Source: an uncultured Polaribacter sp.
GTDB taxonomy: Bacteria; Bacteroidota; Bacteroidia; Flavobacteriales; Flavobacteriaceae
Length of the DNA: 64,000 bases
Reading direction: 5' to 3'
NCBI GenBank assembly: GCA_943788045.1
Contig: CALSOT010000006.1
Location: 979,833-1,043,832 of the forward strand
Shown: positions 36,681-45,376 of the stretch, piece by piece
Layout of the letters: each line of letters begins with the position of its first letter
Numbering within the stretch: position 1 is the first letter of the stretch
Made by a program: the position numbers and the translations under genes
Notes under the pieces: generated by a model
What the model was told of the DNA's origin: nothing
Database searches by the model: none
Seen by the model: only the letters and a program-made list of their open reading frames with translations

Positions 36681-38084
36681 ATGAAAAAAATACTTACAAC
36701 AGTTTTGTGTTTATTATCAATTTCAATTTTTTCTCAAAATACAGATCAAGTTATTGCTGTGTCAGAAATTTTGCCAAGTCAAGGGTTTACCTTAGGTGGA
36801 TTTTGGAGAGGAGCTTTGGGAATGTTTTCATTAATTGTTATTGCTTTCTTGTTTAGCGCAAATAAAAAAGCAATTGATTGGAAAAAAGTTGCAATCGGTA
36901 TTTCATTGCAGTTATTAATAGCAATAGGTGTCTTAAAAGTTGAATTTATTCAAACTATTTTCGAACTTATTGGTGGAGTATTTATCGAAATATTAGGATA
37001 TACAAAGGCGGGTAGTGAATTCTTATTTGCTGGTATTGTTGGTGATATGAATAAATTTGGGTACATCTTTGCTTTCCAAGTTTTACCAACAATCATTTTC
37101 TTTTCAGCATTAACATCGCTGTTATTTTATTTAGGAGTTATTCAAAAAATTGTAAAAATTTTAGCAATCGTTTTATCTAAATTTTTAGGTATTTCTGGTA
37201 TGGAAAGTCTTTCTGTAGCAGGTAATATCTTTTTAGGACAAACAGAAGCACCTCTTTTAATAAAAGCTTATTTAGAAAAAATGAATAAGTCAGAAATGTT
37301 ATTAGTAATGATAGGTGGTATGGCAACAGTTGCAGGTGCAGTATTAGCAGCTTATATTGGTTTTTTGGGAGGTGGAGATAAAGTGTTGGAATTGGTTTTT
37401 GCAAAACATCTTTTAGCAGCTTCTGTTATGGCTGCTCCTGGTGCAATTGTAATTTCAAAAATATTATATCCACAAACAGAAAAAGTAAATTCAGATGTTA
37501 CGGTATCATCAGAAAAGATTGGATCTAATATTCTAGACGCAATTGCAAATGGTACAACAGAAGGTTTGCGATTGGCTGTAAATGTTGGAGCAATGCTTCT
37601 CGTTTTTGTTGCTTTTATTGCAATGCTAAACGGTGTTTTAGGATGGGTTGGTGATATGACAACTTTAAATGATATAATTGCAGCAAACACAGCATATAAG
37701 ACATTATCTTTAGAATTTATTTTAGGTTCTGTTTTTGCTCCATTAATGTGGTTAATAGGGGTGCCAACCATAGATATTTCTTTGATGGGGCAACTATTAG
37801 GTATTAAATTAGCGGCAAGCGAATTTATAGGTTACATACAACTAGCTGAATTAAAAAATGTAACAAGTGTAACACATTTGGCGTATCATAAATCTATCAT
37901 TATGGCTACCTATATGTTATGTGGTTTTGCTAATTTTGCTTCCATAGGAATACAAATAGGAGGTATAGGTTCCTTGGCTCCGGGGCAACGTAAAGTTTTA
38001 TCAGAATTCGGAATGAAAGCTTTAATAGGAGGTACAATAGCTTCTTTGATGTCTGCAACAATTGCAGGTATGATTATAGGTTAA
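36681..38084 (+). CDS. nupC: Concentrative nucleoside transporter (NupC/CNT family)
   Basis: 467 residues. A signal-peptide-like start (LLSISIFSQ) precedes the first transmembrane helices, a common Bacteroidota variant. The CNT core is clear: GQTEAPLLIKAYL near residue 193, MIGGMATVAGAVLAAYIG, FIGYIQLAELKNVT and YMLCGFANFASIGIQIGGIG near the end. It imports nucleosides with Na+ or H+; helical-hairpin residues of both binding loops are conserved. A Na+ gradient could come from the membrane pyrophosphatase also encoded here (inference). Confidence 0.92.
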   Translation: MKKILTTVLCLLSISIFSQNTDQVIAVSEILPSQGFTLGGFWRGALGMFSLIVIAFLFSANKKAIDWKKVAIGISLQLLIAIGVLKVEFIQTIFELIGGVFIEILGYTKAGSEFLFAGIVGDMNKFGYIFAFQVLPTIIFFSALTSLLFYLGVIQKIVKILAIVLSKFLGISGMESLSVAGNIFLGQTEAPLLIKAYLEKMNKSEMLLVMIGGMATVAGAVLAAYIGFLGGGDKVLELVFAKHLLAASVMAAPGAIVISKILYPQTEKVNSDVTVSSEKIGSNILDAIANGTTEGLRLAVNVGAMLLVFVAFIAMLNGVLGWVGDMTTLNDIIAANTAYKTLSLEFILGSVFAPLMWLIGVPTIDISLMGQLLGIKLAASEFIGYIQLAELKNVTSVTHLAYHKSIIMATYMLCGFANFASIGIQIGGIGSLAPGQRKVLSEFGMKALIGGTIASLMSATIAGMIIG

Positions 38085-38156
38085 AATAAAAATAAAATAG
38101 GTAATGATGAAATGTTATTTTTATTAGGTTAATAACTTTTCGATAATATTACAATA

Positions 38157-38186
38157 GCATCAAGAAAAATTATTGATGCTTTTTCT
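38157..38186 (+). terminator. Terminator of the nupC unit
   Basis: AGCATCAA and TTGATGCT arms with an 8-nt loop and a T-run. Confidence 0.75.
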
Positions 38187-38248
38187 ATTTTTACAAAAGT
38201 CTATTATTTACGCTTGTACAAATAAACAATTAACGCTTATTCATTAGA

Positions 38249-39073
38249 ATGAAACAATATCACGACTTAGTAAAGCACGTTTTAGAAAACGGAAACGAAA
38301 AAGGAGATAGAACAGGAACAGGAACAAAAAGTGTTTTTGGACATCAAATGCGTTTTGATTTAAGTGAGGGTTTTCCAATGGTAACCACAAAAAAACTTCA
38401 CTTAAAATCTATAATATATGAATTACTTTGGTTTATAAAAGGTGATACAAATATTAAATATTTACAAGAAAATGGAGTTAAAATATGGAATTCTTGGGCA
38501 GATGAAAATGGGGATTTAGGACCTGTTTATGGTCACCAATGGAGGAATTGGAATAGTGATGAGGTAGATCAATTAAAAGATGTAATTAAAACTCTAAAAA
38601 ACAATCCTAACTCAAGAAGAATGTTGATTTCAGCATGGAATCCTTCAGTTTTGCCAGATACTTCAGTTTCTTTTTCTGAGAACGTTGCAAATGGGAAAGC
38701 TGCTTTACCTCCTTGCCATGCATTTTTTCAGTTTTATGTTACTGACGGAAAATTATCTTGTCAATTATATCAGAGAAGTGCAGATATATTTTTAGGAGTT
38801 CCTTTTAATATTGCTTCTTATGCTTTATTTACAATGATGATAGCACAAGTTTGTGGTTATGAAGCCGGAGAGTTTATTCATACTTTTGGAGACGCTCACA
38901 TTTATAATAATCATACGGAGCAATTAGAGCTGCAGTTATCTAGAGATTTTAGACCTTTACCAAAAATGAAAATCAATCCTAAAGTAAAAGATATTTTAGA
39001 TTTTACTTTTGAAGATTTTGAGTTGTTAGACTACAATCCTCATCCACATATTAAGGGTCAAGTTGCAGTTTAA
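38249..39073 (+). CDS. thyA: Thymidylate synthase
   Basis: 274 residues. It methylates dUMP to dTMP with methylene-tetrahydrofolate. [18 protein letters not shown] is near the N-terminus and the catalytic Cys lies in [12 protein letters not shown] near residue 154. [20 protein letters not shown] binds d[15 protein letters not shown] and the C-terminal [10 protein letters not shown] are also conserved. About ten residues longer than the E. coli enzyme, from a short insert before the catalytic Cys. folA, which regenerates its cofactor, lies 0.7 kb downstream. Confidence 0.97.
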   Translation: MKQYHDLVKHVLENGNEKGDRTGTGTKSVFGHQMRFDLSEGFPMVTTKKLHLKSIIYELLWFIKGDTNIKYLQENGVKIWNSWADENGDLGPVYGHQWRNWNSDEVDQLKDVIKTLKNNPNSRRMLISAWNPSVLPDTSVSFSENVANGKAALPPCHAFFQFYVTDGKLSCQLYQRSADIFLGVPFNIASYALFTMMIAQVCGYEAGEFIHTFGDAHIYNNHTEQLELQLSRDFRPLPKMKINPKVKDILDFTFEDFELLDYNPHPHIKGQVAV

Positions 39074-39081
39074 TAAAAATT

Positions 39082-39116
39082 AAAAAGAGCTTTCAGGTTA
39101 ACTGAAAGCTCTTTTT
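39082..39116. terminator. Bidirectional terminator between thyA and the CBM48 gene
   Basis: AAAAAGAGCTTTCAG/CTGAAAGCTCTTTTT, 5-nt loop, placed between two convergent genes. Confidence 0.88.
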
Positions 39117-39137
39117 CTTTTTTCAGAACATTTTCTG

Positions 39138-39434
39138 TTATGTAGTTAATACACTATTTTCGGCGCCAGCATAATCATTCCAAGCATAACCGTCTGCTTC
39201 TTGCTCATTTAAATAAGCACCATCAATTAGGTATCTAAATTCATGGGATTTTCCAGATTCTAAATCGATTGTACCTTTGAAAGTTCCATTTTTCAATTTT
39301 TTTAAAGGGGTTGATTTTTCATTCCATTCATTAAAATTTCCTACAACCGCTACTTTGTTCGCTTCTTCAGCGGGTACAGTAAAGGTTACTTTGCAAATTG
39401 GTTTGCTTTTTAAGAATTGTTTTTTAATTGCCAT
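39138..39434 (-). CDS. Stand-alone CBM48 / isoamylase N-terminal domain protein
   Basis: 98 residues forming one early-set domain: CKVTFTVPAEEANKVAVVGN, then FNEWNEKSTPLKKLKNGTFK and HEFRYLIDGAYLNEQEADGY. This is the glycogen-binding domain of AMPK-beta and starch-branching enzymes. No catalytic domain and no signal peptide, so probably a small cytoplasmic alpha-glucan-binding protein; such single-domain proteins are common in Flavobacteriia. Function is inferred from the fold only. Confidence 0.85.
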   Translation of the reverse strand: MAIKKQFLKSKPICKVTFTVPAEEANKVAVVGNFNEWNEKSTPLKKLKNGTFKGTIDLESGKSHEFRYLIDGAYLNEQEADGYAWNDYAGAENSVLTT

Positions 39435-39734
39435 AATTTTTTTTATTAAGATTTTAAGTAAAAATATAGAAGTATATATGTATTAAAAACTTTGTTAAGA
39501 GCTAATTTTAAAAAATTATCAGTTTGCTAAAATGATTATGCGAATTAATGATTTTAGTAAAATAAGGAGAGTATAATTGAAATTAATTTAAAAAAAGCGA
39601 TTTTTTTTAAGGTTGATAATCAGTATTTTTAAGCCGAAATCGTATTCGTAAACAGACATATTTAGCCTAAAATAACTTTAAAGAGTCAAATCTTCAGAGA
39701 ATTATTTTAAATTCGTTTAAAATATTAAGATCTT
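39435..39734. other. Divergent intergenic region CBM48 gene / folA
   Basis: 300 bp of AT-rich DNA; I see no gene and no convincing promoter or hairpin. Confidence 0.45.
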
Positions 39735-40226
39735 ATGATTACAATAATTGCTGCAATTGCAAAGAATAATGCCTTAGGAAAAGACAATGATTTAATTTGG
39801 CATTTGCCCTCAGATTTAAAAAGATTTAAGAAAATTACTTCGGGTCATTATATCTTAATGGGAAGAAACACATTTGAGTCTATAGGAAAACCTTTGCCAA
39901 ACAGAACTACAATTATTATTACTAGAAATAAAAATTATTTTAAAGAAGGTTGTTTAATCGCTCATAGTCTTGAAGAAGCTATTGATTTGGTAGCGAATGA
40001 TGATGTTGCTTTTATAATTGGGGGTGCACAAATTTATAAAGAAGCAATAGAAAAAGATTTGGTAGATCAATTAGATATAACTAGGGTTCATCAAGATTTT
40101 GAAGCTGATGTGTTTTTTCCGTCAATAAATTTAAATATTTGGGAAGAAACAAGTAGAGAAGATTTTAAAGCGGATGAGAAAAATAAATTTGATTATAGTT
40201 TTTTAAGTTTTCAAAAAAAAAGTTAA
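39735..40226 (+). CDS. folA: Dihydrofolate reductase
   Basis: 163 residues. It reduces dihydrofolate to tetrahydrofolate with NADPH. IAAIAKNNALGKDNDLIWHLP covers the N-terminal strand and Met20-type loop. The acidic residue DLKRF, GRNTFESIGKPLPNR (NADPH) and FIIGGAQIYKEAI follow. The gene end overlaps the convergent DUF6146 gene by 4 bp, sharing TTAA as both stop codons. Functionally linked to thyA nearby. Confidence 0.95.
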   Translation: MITIIAAIAKNNALGKDNDLIWHLPSDLKRFKKITSGHYILMGRNTFESIGKPLPNRTTIIITRNKNYFKEGCLIAHSLEEAIDLVANDDVAFIIGGAQIYKEAIEKDLVDQLDITRVHQDFEADVFFPSINLNIWEETSREDFKADEKNKFDYSFLSFQKKS

Positions 40227-40657
40227 TTAATTCTATTGGTTCTAAAACCACCACCTAAACTCATTTTATATTTTCTTTGGGCAAATAAAAAATAATTAAA
40301 TAGTTTGTAATTAACCTCATAACCATAATTTATCTGAGGTTGATAATCTATGATGTTCTCATAAATATCCTGATTAAATTGGATATTATTTGTAACTCTA
40401 TTATTCCAAGTAATTACCCATGCTGTATTTCGAGCTTCCAAGTATGACTGTGAATAAAATCCCTCTGGTTGTGCAATAGAATTTAAAAAAGCATTAAATC
40501 CAATATCAAAAATTATAATTTCATACTCCAAACTATCGTTAGCAATAACCACTGGTTCTTCTTTTTTAGTGGTATTTTTTTTTATTGATGATGATGCGCA
40601 GGCCCATAAAAATAGACCCATAAAAATTAATAAAGCAAAGTGTTTAAAAAGTTTCAT
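40223..40657 (-). CDS. DUF6146 family lipoprotein
   Basis: 144 residues. A lipoprotein signal (FMGLFLWACASS, lipobox Cys near residue 20) is followed by a Lys/Thr/Glu linker and a compact domain with EYEIIIFDIGFNAFL, YSQSYLEARNTAWVITWN and NYGYEVNYKLFNYFLFAQRK. This matches a small Bacteroidota-specific lipoprotein family (DUF6146) of unknown role. It is convergent with folA and shares stop-codon bases with it. Confidence 0.8.
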   Translation of the reverse strand: MKLFKHFALLIFMGLFLWACASSSIKKNTTKKEEPVVIANDSLEYEIIIFDIGFNAFLNSIAQPEGFYSQSYLEARNTAWVITWNNRVTNNIQFNQDIYENIIDYQPQINYGYEVNYKLFNYFLFAQRKYKMSLGGGFRTNRIN

Positions 40658-40869
40658 AGTATTTAAAGATACTCAAATTATATATGTTTTCCTTGCTTCC
40701 TAATGATTATTATTTTGATTTTTAGCAATTCAAAAAGAGTTTTGTTGTTTCATTAAAGAACCAGAGTGCGAGAAAGTTTGCTTTTATTTAAAAGCCGTGT
40801 TATAAAAAAGAATAAGAATGCAATGATTTTAATTCTTTTAATATTATTTTTCAATTTTAAATTAAAACA

Positions 40870-41427
40870 ATGAATCAGAGGTGCTTTTGGGTAACGGACA
40901 GTCAATTGTATAGAAATTATCACGACGAAGAATGGGGAATCCCAGTCTATGATGACAAAACTCTATTCGAATTTTTGATTTTAGAAACTTTTCAAGCAGG
41001 TTTAAGTTGGATTACTATTTTGAATAAAAGAGAAAACTTCAGAAAAGCTCTAGATAATTTCGATTACAAAAAGATTGCAACTTACAATGAAAGTAAATAT
41101 GAATCTCTACTTAAAGATGCTGGGATTATTAGAAATAAGTTAAAAATAAGGAGTGCTATTACAAACGCACAAGTATTTATGAAAATTCAAAAAGAGTTTG
41201 GTTCTTTTTCTAAGTTTATTTGGAGCTATGTAAATAATGAACCGATTGTCAATAAATTTCAAAAAAGAGAAGATGTACCTACAACAACAATTTTATCAGA
41301 TACTATTTCTAAAGATTTAAAAAAAAGAGGATTTAAGTTTGTGGGGTCAACAGTAATGTATGCATATATGCAGGCAGTTGGTATGGTGAATGATCATACA
41401 GCAGATTGTTTTAAATATTCTAATTAA
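40870..41427 (+). CDS. tag: DNA-3-methyladenine glycosylase I
   Basis: 185 residues. Base-excision repair enzyme that removes 3-methyladenine. The Zn-binding residues are in place: Cys5 (RCFWV), His18 (YHDEEWG) and, at the C-terminus, NDHTADCF. The recognition-site glutamate and aromatic residues are in LILETFQAGLSW. Length matches E. coli Tag. Its stop codon overlaps the start of the following membrane-protein gene (TAATG), so the two are coupled. Confidence 0.94.
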   Translation: MNQRCFWVTDSQLYRNYHDEEWGIPVYDDKTLFEFLILETFQAGLSWITILNKRENFRKALDNFDYKKIATYNESKYESLLKDAGIIRNKLKIRSAITNAQVFMKIQKEFGSFSKFIWSYVNNEPIVNKFQKREDVPTTTILSDTISKDLKKRGFKFVGSTVMYAYMQAVGMVNDHTADCFKYSN

Positions 41428-42188
41428 TGAAAATATTATCAGTTCCTAATAAAGATCTAAAACAGATTATTTCTGTTTTTAATAGAGAAATTGGTCGTTT
41501 TGTCTTCTTTGTTTTTGTATTATTTTTTGATAGTATTTATTTTTCCGAGAACGTTACAAATTCTCAGCTATTCATTAATATTTTAATGCTAGCTGGCTTT
41601 TTTAAAATGTATTTTAGATCTACACCAAGAGTAAAGGAACTCATGGTTTATGCTGTAGTTTTAGGTGTTGGAGGTGAGTATTTGTTTTCTAGAGGCTTAA
41701 GCATGTATACTTATAGATTAGAAAATGTTCCTTTATATGTTCCGATAGGTCATGCAGCATTATATGGTAGAATTTTTATGTTTAGTAAAAACGCTGTTGT
41801 AAGAAGACATCATAAAGCTGTGGAGCAATTGTTTGCCATTTCCATTGCATTATTTTCAATTATTTATTTAGTATTTTTTGCCGATATTTTTGGTTTTGTA
41901 ATGACAATAGGTGTTTTTCTTTTACTTTGGAAGAGGCCAAAAGACAGATTGTTTTTTTATTCTATGTATATTCTAGTCGCTATTTTAGAAATAGGAGGTA
42001 CGGCTTTTGGTTGTTGGAAATGGCCAAACATAGGTTTTGAGGTTTTTGAGTTTTTGCCAAGCAATAATCCGCCGAGTGGAATTAGTTTGTTTTATTTTCT
42101 TTTAGATATTGGTTGCTTTTTTATTTACACGCGACGACATAAAATAACATGGAATCGCTTGAAAAAGATTAGAAAAATATCGATTTAA
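41427..42188 (+). CDS. Polytopic membrane protein of unknown function (paralogue of 12593-13342)
   Basis: 253 residues with about seven membrane segments. It shares with the 12.6-kb gene a set of conserved motifs: GGEYLFS, MYTYRLENVPLYVPIGHA, DIFGFVMTI, RLFFYSMYI, GCWKWP and FLPSNNPPSGISLFYFLLD, then a basic tail beginning RRHKITW. I do not recognise a named family. Invariant Glu, Tyr, Arg, His, Cys and Trp residues inside or beside membrane segments suggest an active or ligand site. It is translationally coupled to tag, which need not imply a shared pathway. Confidence 0.75.
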   Translation: MKILSVPNKDLKQIISVFNREIGRFVFFVFVLFFDSIYFSENVTNSQLFINILMLAGFFKMYFRSTPRVKELMVYAVVLGVGGEYLFSRGLSMYTYRLENVPLYVPIGHAALYGRIFMFSKNAVVRRHHKAVEQLFAISIALFSIIYLVFFADIFGFVMTIGVFLLLWKRPKDRLFFYSMYILVAILEIGGTAFGCWKWPNIGFEVFEFLPSNNPPSGISLFYFLLDIGCFFIYTRRHKITWNRLKKIRKISI

Positions 42189-42295
42189 TTTGATGTTATT
42201 ACAGTAATAATAGATGTTATTGTAAATCAGTCAGGAAGTTTTGAATAATAAATGTTGTGTTATTCAAAACATTATAGTTTTAAAAATAGAAAATT

Positions 42296-42326
42296 AAAAA
42301 CCGATTCTAAAAAGAGTCGGTTTTTG
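42296..42326 (+). terminator. Terminator after the tag/membrane-protein operon
   Basis: AAAAACCGA.TCT...AGA.TCGGTTTTT hairpin with a T-run. It lies upstream of the channel gene's ATG at 42339 and rules out the earlier in-frame start at 42252. Confidence 0.8.
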
Positions 42327-42338
42327 TATTTTTACAAT

Positions 42339-43256
42339 ATGGCAAGAAAAACAAAAGATCCTGGTTTAGGTTACAATTCAAAGGAAAATGCACAAAGTGT
42401 TATTAAAGATGACGGAAGCAGTAATGTGAATCATATCAATAGAAAAAGAAATGTAAATGATTTGTATTCATTTTTTGTTGATATTTCTTGGGTTCATTTT
42501 TTCTTGCTGATAATCTTAACATACACACTTCTAAATGTTTTTTTCGGATTGATTTATGTTGCTATTGGAATTGAAGAAATAACGAAACCAAAAGAAACCT
42601 TTTTTGCGGATTTTTTAAATGGATTTTTCTTTAGTGCTCAAACATTAACCACTGTTGGTTATGGAGGAATTGTACCGAAAGGAATTGCATCTAACTTAGT
42701 AGCCGCTTTTGAAGCTATGATTGGTTTATTAAGCTTCTCATTTATAACAGGTTTATTATACGGTCGTTTTTCAAAACCTAAAGCATCTTTAAAGTTTAGT
42801 AAAAATCTTATTATAAGAGATTTTAAAGAAAATAAAGCTTTAATGTTTCGCTTGATGAATAGTAGAAAAACGGTAATGATTGAGCCAGAAATTAAGGTTA
42901 CGTTATCAGTTACAGAAAATGATGGAAAAGGGGCTTTTAAACGTAATTTTTATGAGTTAAAATTAGAGCGTGACAGAATTATGTATTTGCCAACAATTTG
43001 GACTATTGTGCATTTGATTGATGAGGAAAGCCCGTTGTTTAAATATTCAAAAGCAGAAATAAAAAATTTAGATGCTCGTTTATTCTTATTGGTAAATTAC
43101 CATGAAGAATCATTTTCGCAGAAAGTATATCAAATTCATAATTATGATTTTGATGATTTATTGCTAGATGTAAAATATGTGTCTTCTTCTAGTTTTGATG
43201 ATGAAGGTTATACTGTTCTAGATCATGCTAAGCTAAGTGAAGTAGAGAACATGTAA
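42339..43256 (+). CDS. Inward-rectifier-type (KirBac) potassium channel
   Basis: 305 residues. Two membrane helices (about 50-75 and 115-140) flank a pore loop whose selectivity filter reads TTVGYGG near residue 105. The C-terminal about 150 residues are a cytoplasmic Kir-type immunoglobulin-like domain: LMFRLMNSRKTVMIEPEIKV, then LPTIWTIVHLIDEESPLF and LFLLVNYHEESFSQKVY. It should conduct K+ across the inner membrane; gating ligand unknown. The start is set by the terminator just upstream. Confidence 0.92.
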   Translation: MARKTKDPGLGYNSKENAQSVIKDDGSSNVNHINRKRNVNDLYSFFVDISWVHFFLLIILTYTLLNVFFGLIYVAIGIEEITKPKETFFADFLNGFFFSAQTLTTVGYGGIVPKGIASNLVAAFEAMIGLLSFSFITGLLYGRFSKPKASLKFSKNLIIRDFKENKALMFRLMNSRKTVMIEPEIKVTLSVTENDGKGAFKRNFYELKLERDRIMYLPTIWTIVHLIDEESPLFKYSKAEIKNLDARLFLLVNYHEESFSQKVYQIHNYDFDDLLLDVKYVSSSSFDDEGYTVLDHAKLSEVENM

Positions 43257-43262
43257 TTAAAA

Positions 43263-43469
43263 TTATTGTCCCCACAAAATGCGTATTGTCACAAAAACTG
43301 CGATTATAATACTTCCATAAATTAGTACTTTTTTTCCAGCTCCTTTGTAATAACGATCATGATTTTTAATATCTTTTCTATAGCTATAAATCATCAAAGC
43401 AATAAAAGAGATGATGAAGAAAGCCATAAAAATGATTCTTCCTGTTGTAAAATAAGCACCTAAAAACAT
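43263..43469 (-). CDS. Small two-helix membrane protein
   Basis: 68 residues with two hydrophobic helices (IIFMAFFIISFIALMIY and VLIYGSIIIAVFVTI) joined by a charged loop RKDIKNHDRYYKGAGKK. No known domain; similar short proteins occur in flavobacteria. It converges with the channel gene, 6 bp apart. Function unknown. Confidence 0.6.
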   Translation of the reverse strand: MFLGAYFTTGRIIFMAFFIISFIALMIYSYRKDIKNHDRYYKGAGKKVLIYGSIIIAVFVTIRILWGQ

Positions 43470-43690
43470 AATTTGTATTCTTTATAAGTTTTGAATTATT
43501 AGTGAAAGACAAGCTTCTATATTGTCGTAAAGTTTCTATATCTTGTCTTTTTAAAATCGTTATAATTCTATTATGTAAAATTACAAATTAATTGAAGAAC
43601 GTCATTATTTTTATCGCATCATCTGAAATAAGTTTGTTTTAAAAAGCATATTTATAAAAAAAAACAAGAATAATAAACTTAAAAGAACTC

Positions 43691-44077
43691 ATGAAGAACA
43701 AAATAGCAGCAGTATCAGAATTTCATACAGCATTTAAATTAAATATGAATCAAGAGCCAATTGCAAATATTGGTGAGGATAGAAAAAAACTTCGTTTTAA
43801 TTTAATGAAAGAAGAAAATGAAGAGTATTTAGAAGCGGCTCAAAATAACGATTTAGTTGAGGTTGCAGATGCTTTAGGTGATATGTTGTATATTTTATGT
43901 GGTACGATTATAGAACACGGAATGCAAAGTAAAATTGAAGAAGTTTTCAATGAAATTCAGCGCAGTAATATGAGTAAATTAGGTAATGATGGTAAACCTA
44001 TTTACAGAGAAGATGGTAAAGTATTAAAAGGTCCTAATTACTTTAAACCAAATATTGCTCAGATTTTAGAGAAATAA
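43691..44077 (+). CDS. MazG-like nucleoside triphosphate pyrophosphohydrolase
   Basis: 128 residues, all-alpha NTP-PPase fold. The metal-binding signature is EENEEYLEAAQNNDLVEVADALGDMLYILCG, broken here into EENEE at about 38-42 and EVADALGD at about 53-60, with a typical EExxE-12-28-ExxD spacing. Such enzymes hydrolyse NTPs or dNTPs, often non-canonical ones, to the monophosphate. The specific substrate is not deducible. It ends 4 bp before the convergent 44082-44564 gene. Confidence 0.85.
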   Translation: MKNKIAAVSEFHTAFKLNMNQEPIANIGEDRKKLRFNLMKEENEEYLEAAQNNDLVEVADALGDMLYILCGTIIEHGMQSKIEEVFNEIQRSNMSKLGNDGKPIYREDGKVLKGPNYFKPNIAQILEK

Positions 44078-44081
44078 AAAA

Positions 44082-44564
44082 TCACAAATATCTATTATAC
44101 CAGCTTTCTTCGATTGAAATTTCCCAATTGTTTTCGAAGTCAAGTTTTGTGGTAATTAAATTATCAAAAATGGTTGTTTTTCCAGTAACAGCTCTGTTTT
44201 TCAATAATTTTTTAAATTCTTTTAAATCTTTGTATTGTACATATTCCCCTTGTTTAAAACAAGCATTCATTTTGTCTAACAATTCAATTTCGTACTCTTG
44301 TTGTAAACCTAGAATAAAAGAAACCGAAGTATCAATATCAGCATGTGTTAGTGGTGAGTTTTCGTCATCCGCAACAAGAATAATAAATCTGTTGTAAAGA
44401 AATTTGTAGGAAGCTTTAAAGTTTTCATCATCAGCTTTCCAGCTTTCTACAAACGTTTTTATTTTGTCTTCTATTCCTTCAATTTCATTTGGATAAAATT
44501 TTCTACTAGAAGGGTAAATCCAAACTTTTGCTTCTTCGGTAATTAAGGAATAATCTGTAAACAT
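44082..44564 (-). CDS. Flavobacterial conserved protein often labelled 'ABC transporter ATPase'
   Basis: 160 residues starting MFTDYSLITEEAKVWIYPSS. It contains no Walker A, Walker B or signature motif, so the ATPase label attached to relatives is not supported by the sequence. Visible features are DENSPLTHADIDTSVSFILG in the middle and a C-terminal ENNWEISIEESWYNRYL. The ATG at 44564 is chosen: the ORF can be extended to a TTG at 44609, but that extension overlaps a good -7 promoter element. Function unknown. Confidence 0.7.
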   Translation of the reverse strand: MFTDYSLITEEAKVWIYPSSRKFYPNEIEGIEDKIKTFVESWKADDENFKASYKFLYNRFIILVADDENSPLTHADIDTSVSFILGLQQEYEIELLDKMNACFKQGEYVQYKDLKEFKKLLKNRAVTGKTTIFDNLITTKLDFENNWEISIEESWYNRYL

Positions 44565-44582
44565 TTTATATAAATTTCGCTG

Positions 44583-44614
44583 CAAATATACAGAAAAGAA
44601 AAACCGCAAATCAA
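44583..44614 (-). promoter_or_regulatory. Promoter of the 44082-44564 gene
   Basis: TTG at 44614-44612, then 21 bp and TATATTTG (44590-44583) followed by CAGCG on the minus strand. It closely matches the consensus and the stable-RNA promoters in this window. Confidence 0.6.
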
Positions 44615-44653
44615 TTTATTAATTTGGGTTTTAAAATTTCATTATTCAAAGAA

Positions 44654-45265
44654 TTATACTTCTTCTACTTGTATGTTTCTAACTAATTTTATAAAGTCGT
44701 CTTGTATATTTTCTCCTTTGTTTTTATTGTACCAAACTTGCAGATCTTGCTTAAAATTTGCATCTATAACTCCATGTTGAGTTTTATAATTTGCAACCAT
44801 TCGTGCAGCAATAGTTGGCCTTGGTCCCCAGCTGTTTATTACATTGTTGTTTTTGTCTAAAGCAATTAATTTAGGGATTGATTTACCTCCATTTGTTAAA
44901 AACAAGTTCATTAAATCTTCATTATCGTCTCTTAAAACTACTTTTAAATTCACAAGATTGCTAGTTTCTGCAATTTTATGAATAATTGGTAAATTTTGAG
45001 CAGCATCTCCGCACCAACCTTCAGCAATTACCAGCCAAGTTTGTGGTTGGCTAATTGTATTCATTACTGCACTTGTTTCGTCAGAAATTTTAATGGTTTT
45101 ATCAAGACGTTTCATCCTTCTATCATTTAACGAACTAAATGCTGTCATTTCCTCAGATTGTTTATGTCCAGTGGATTTATTTTTAGTTAATAAATGACTA
45201 ACTAAATTTCTAAATTGTTGATATGTATATGAGTTTTCTAAACTCTTTTCAATGATTTTCTTCAT
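44654..45265 (-). CDS. Thioredoxin-fold family protein with a single cysteine
   Basis: 203 residues. A helical N-terminal region (about 1-85) precedes a thioredoxin-like domain: WLVIAEGWCGDAAQNLPIIH near residue 97, then VVLRDDNEDLMNLFL and KSIPKLIALD with the cis-Pro. The usual CxxC is replaced by CGDA, leaving one active-site Cys, so it is unlikely to act as a normal disulfide reductase; it may be monothiol or a binding domain. No signal peptide. This divergent family is widespread in Bacteroidota; its function is unknown. Confidence 0.8.
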   Translation of the reverse strand: MKKIIEKSLENSYTYQQFRNLVSHLLTKNKSTGHKQSEEMTAFSSLNDRRMKRLDKTIKISDETSAVMNTISQPQTWLVIAEGWCGDAAQNLPIIHKIAETSNLVNLKVVLRDDNEDLMNLFLTNGGKSIPKLIALDKNNNVINSWGPRPTIAARMVANYKTQHGVIDANFKQDLQVWYNKNKGENIQDDFIKLVRNIQVEEV

Positions 45266-45376
45266 GCCTTAATAAATAGTGTAAAGATATTTTTATTGAT
45301 TAAAATTATTGTTAGCTCTTGCTGATAATATTTGTTGTTACTTAATCAATTATATAGACGTAAAAAACGGGAGGCC

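Noticed and set aside
42252..42338. Longer N-terminus for the potassium channel
   Set aside because: The extension covers a terminator hairpin; the ATG at 42339 begins the normal N-terminus.
43503..43551. AAAGACAAG...CTTGTCTTT inverted repeat before the MazG-like gene
   Set aside because: The 9-bp arms are separated by a long loop and have no supporting context.
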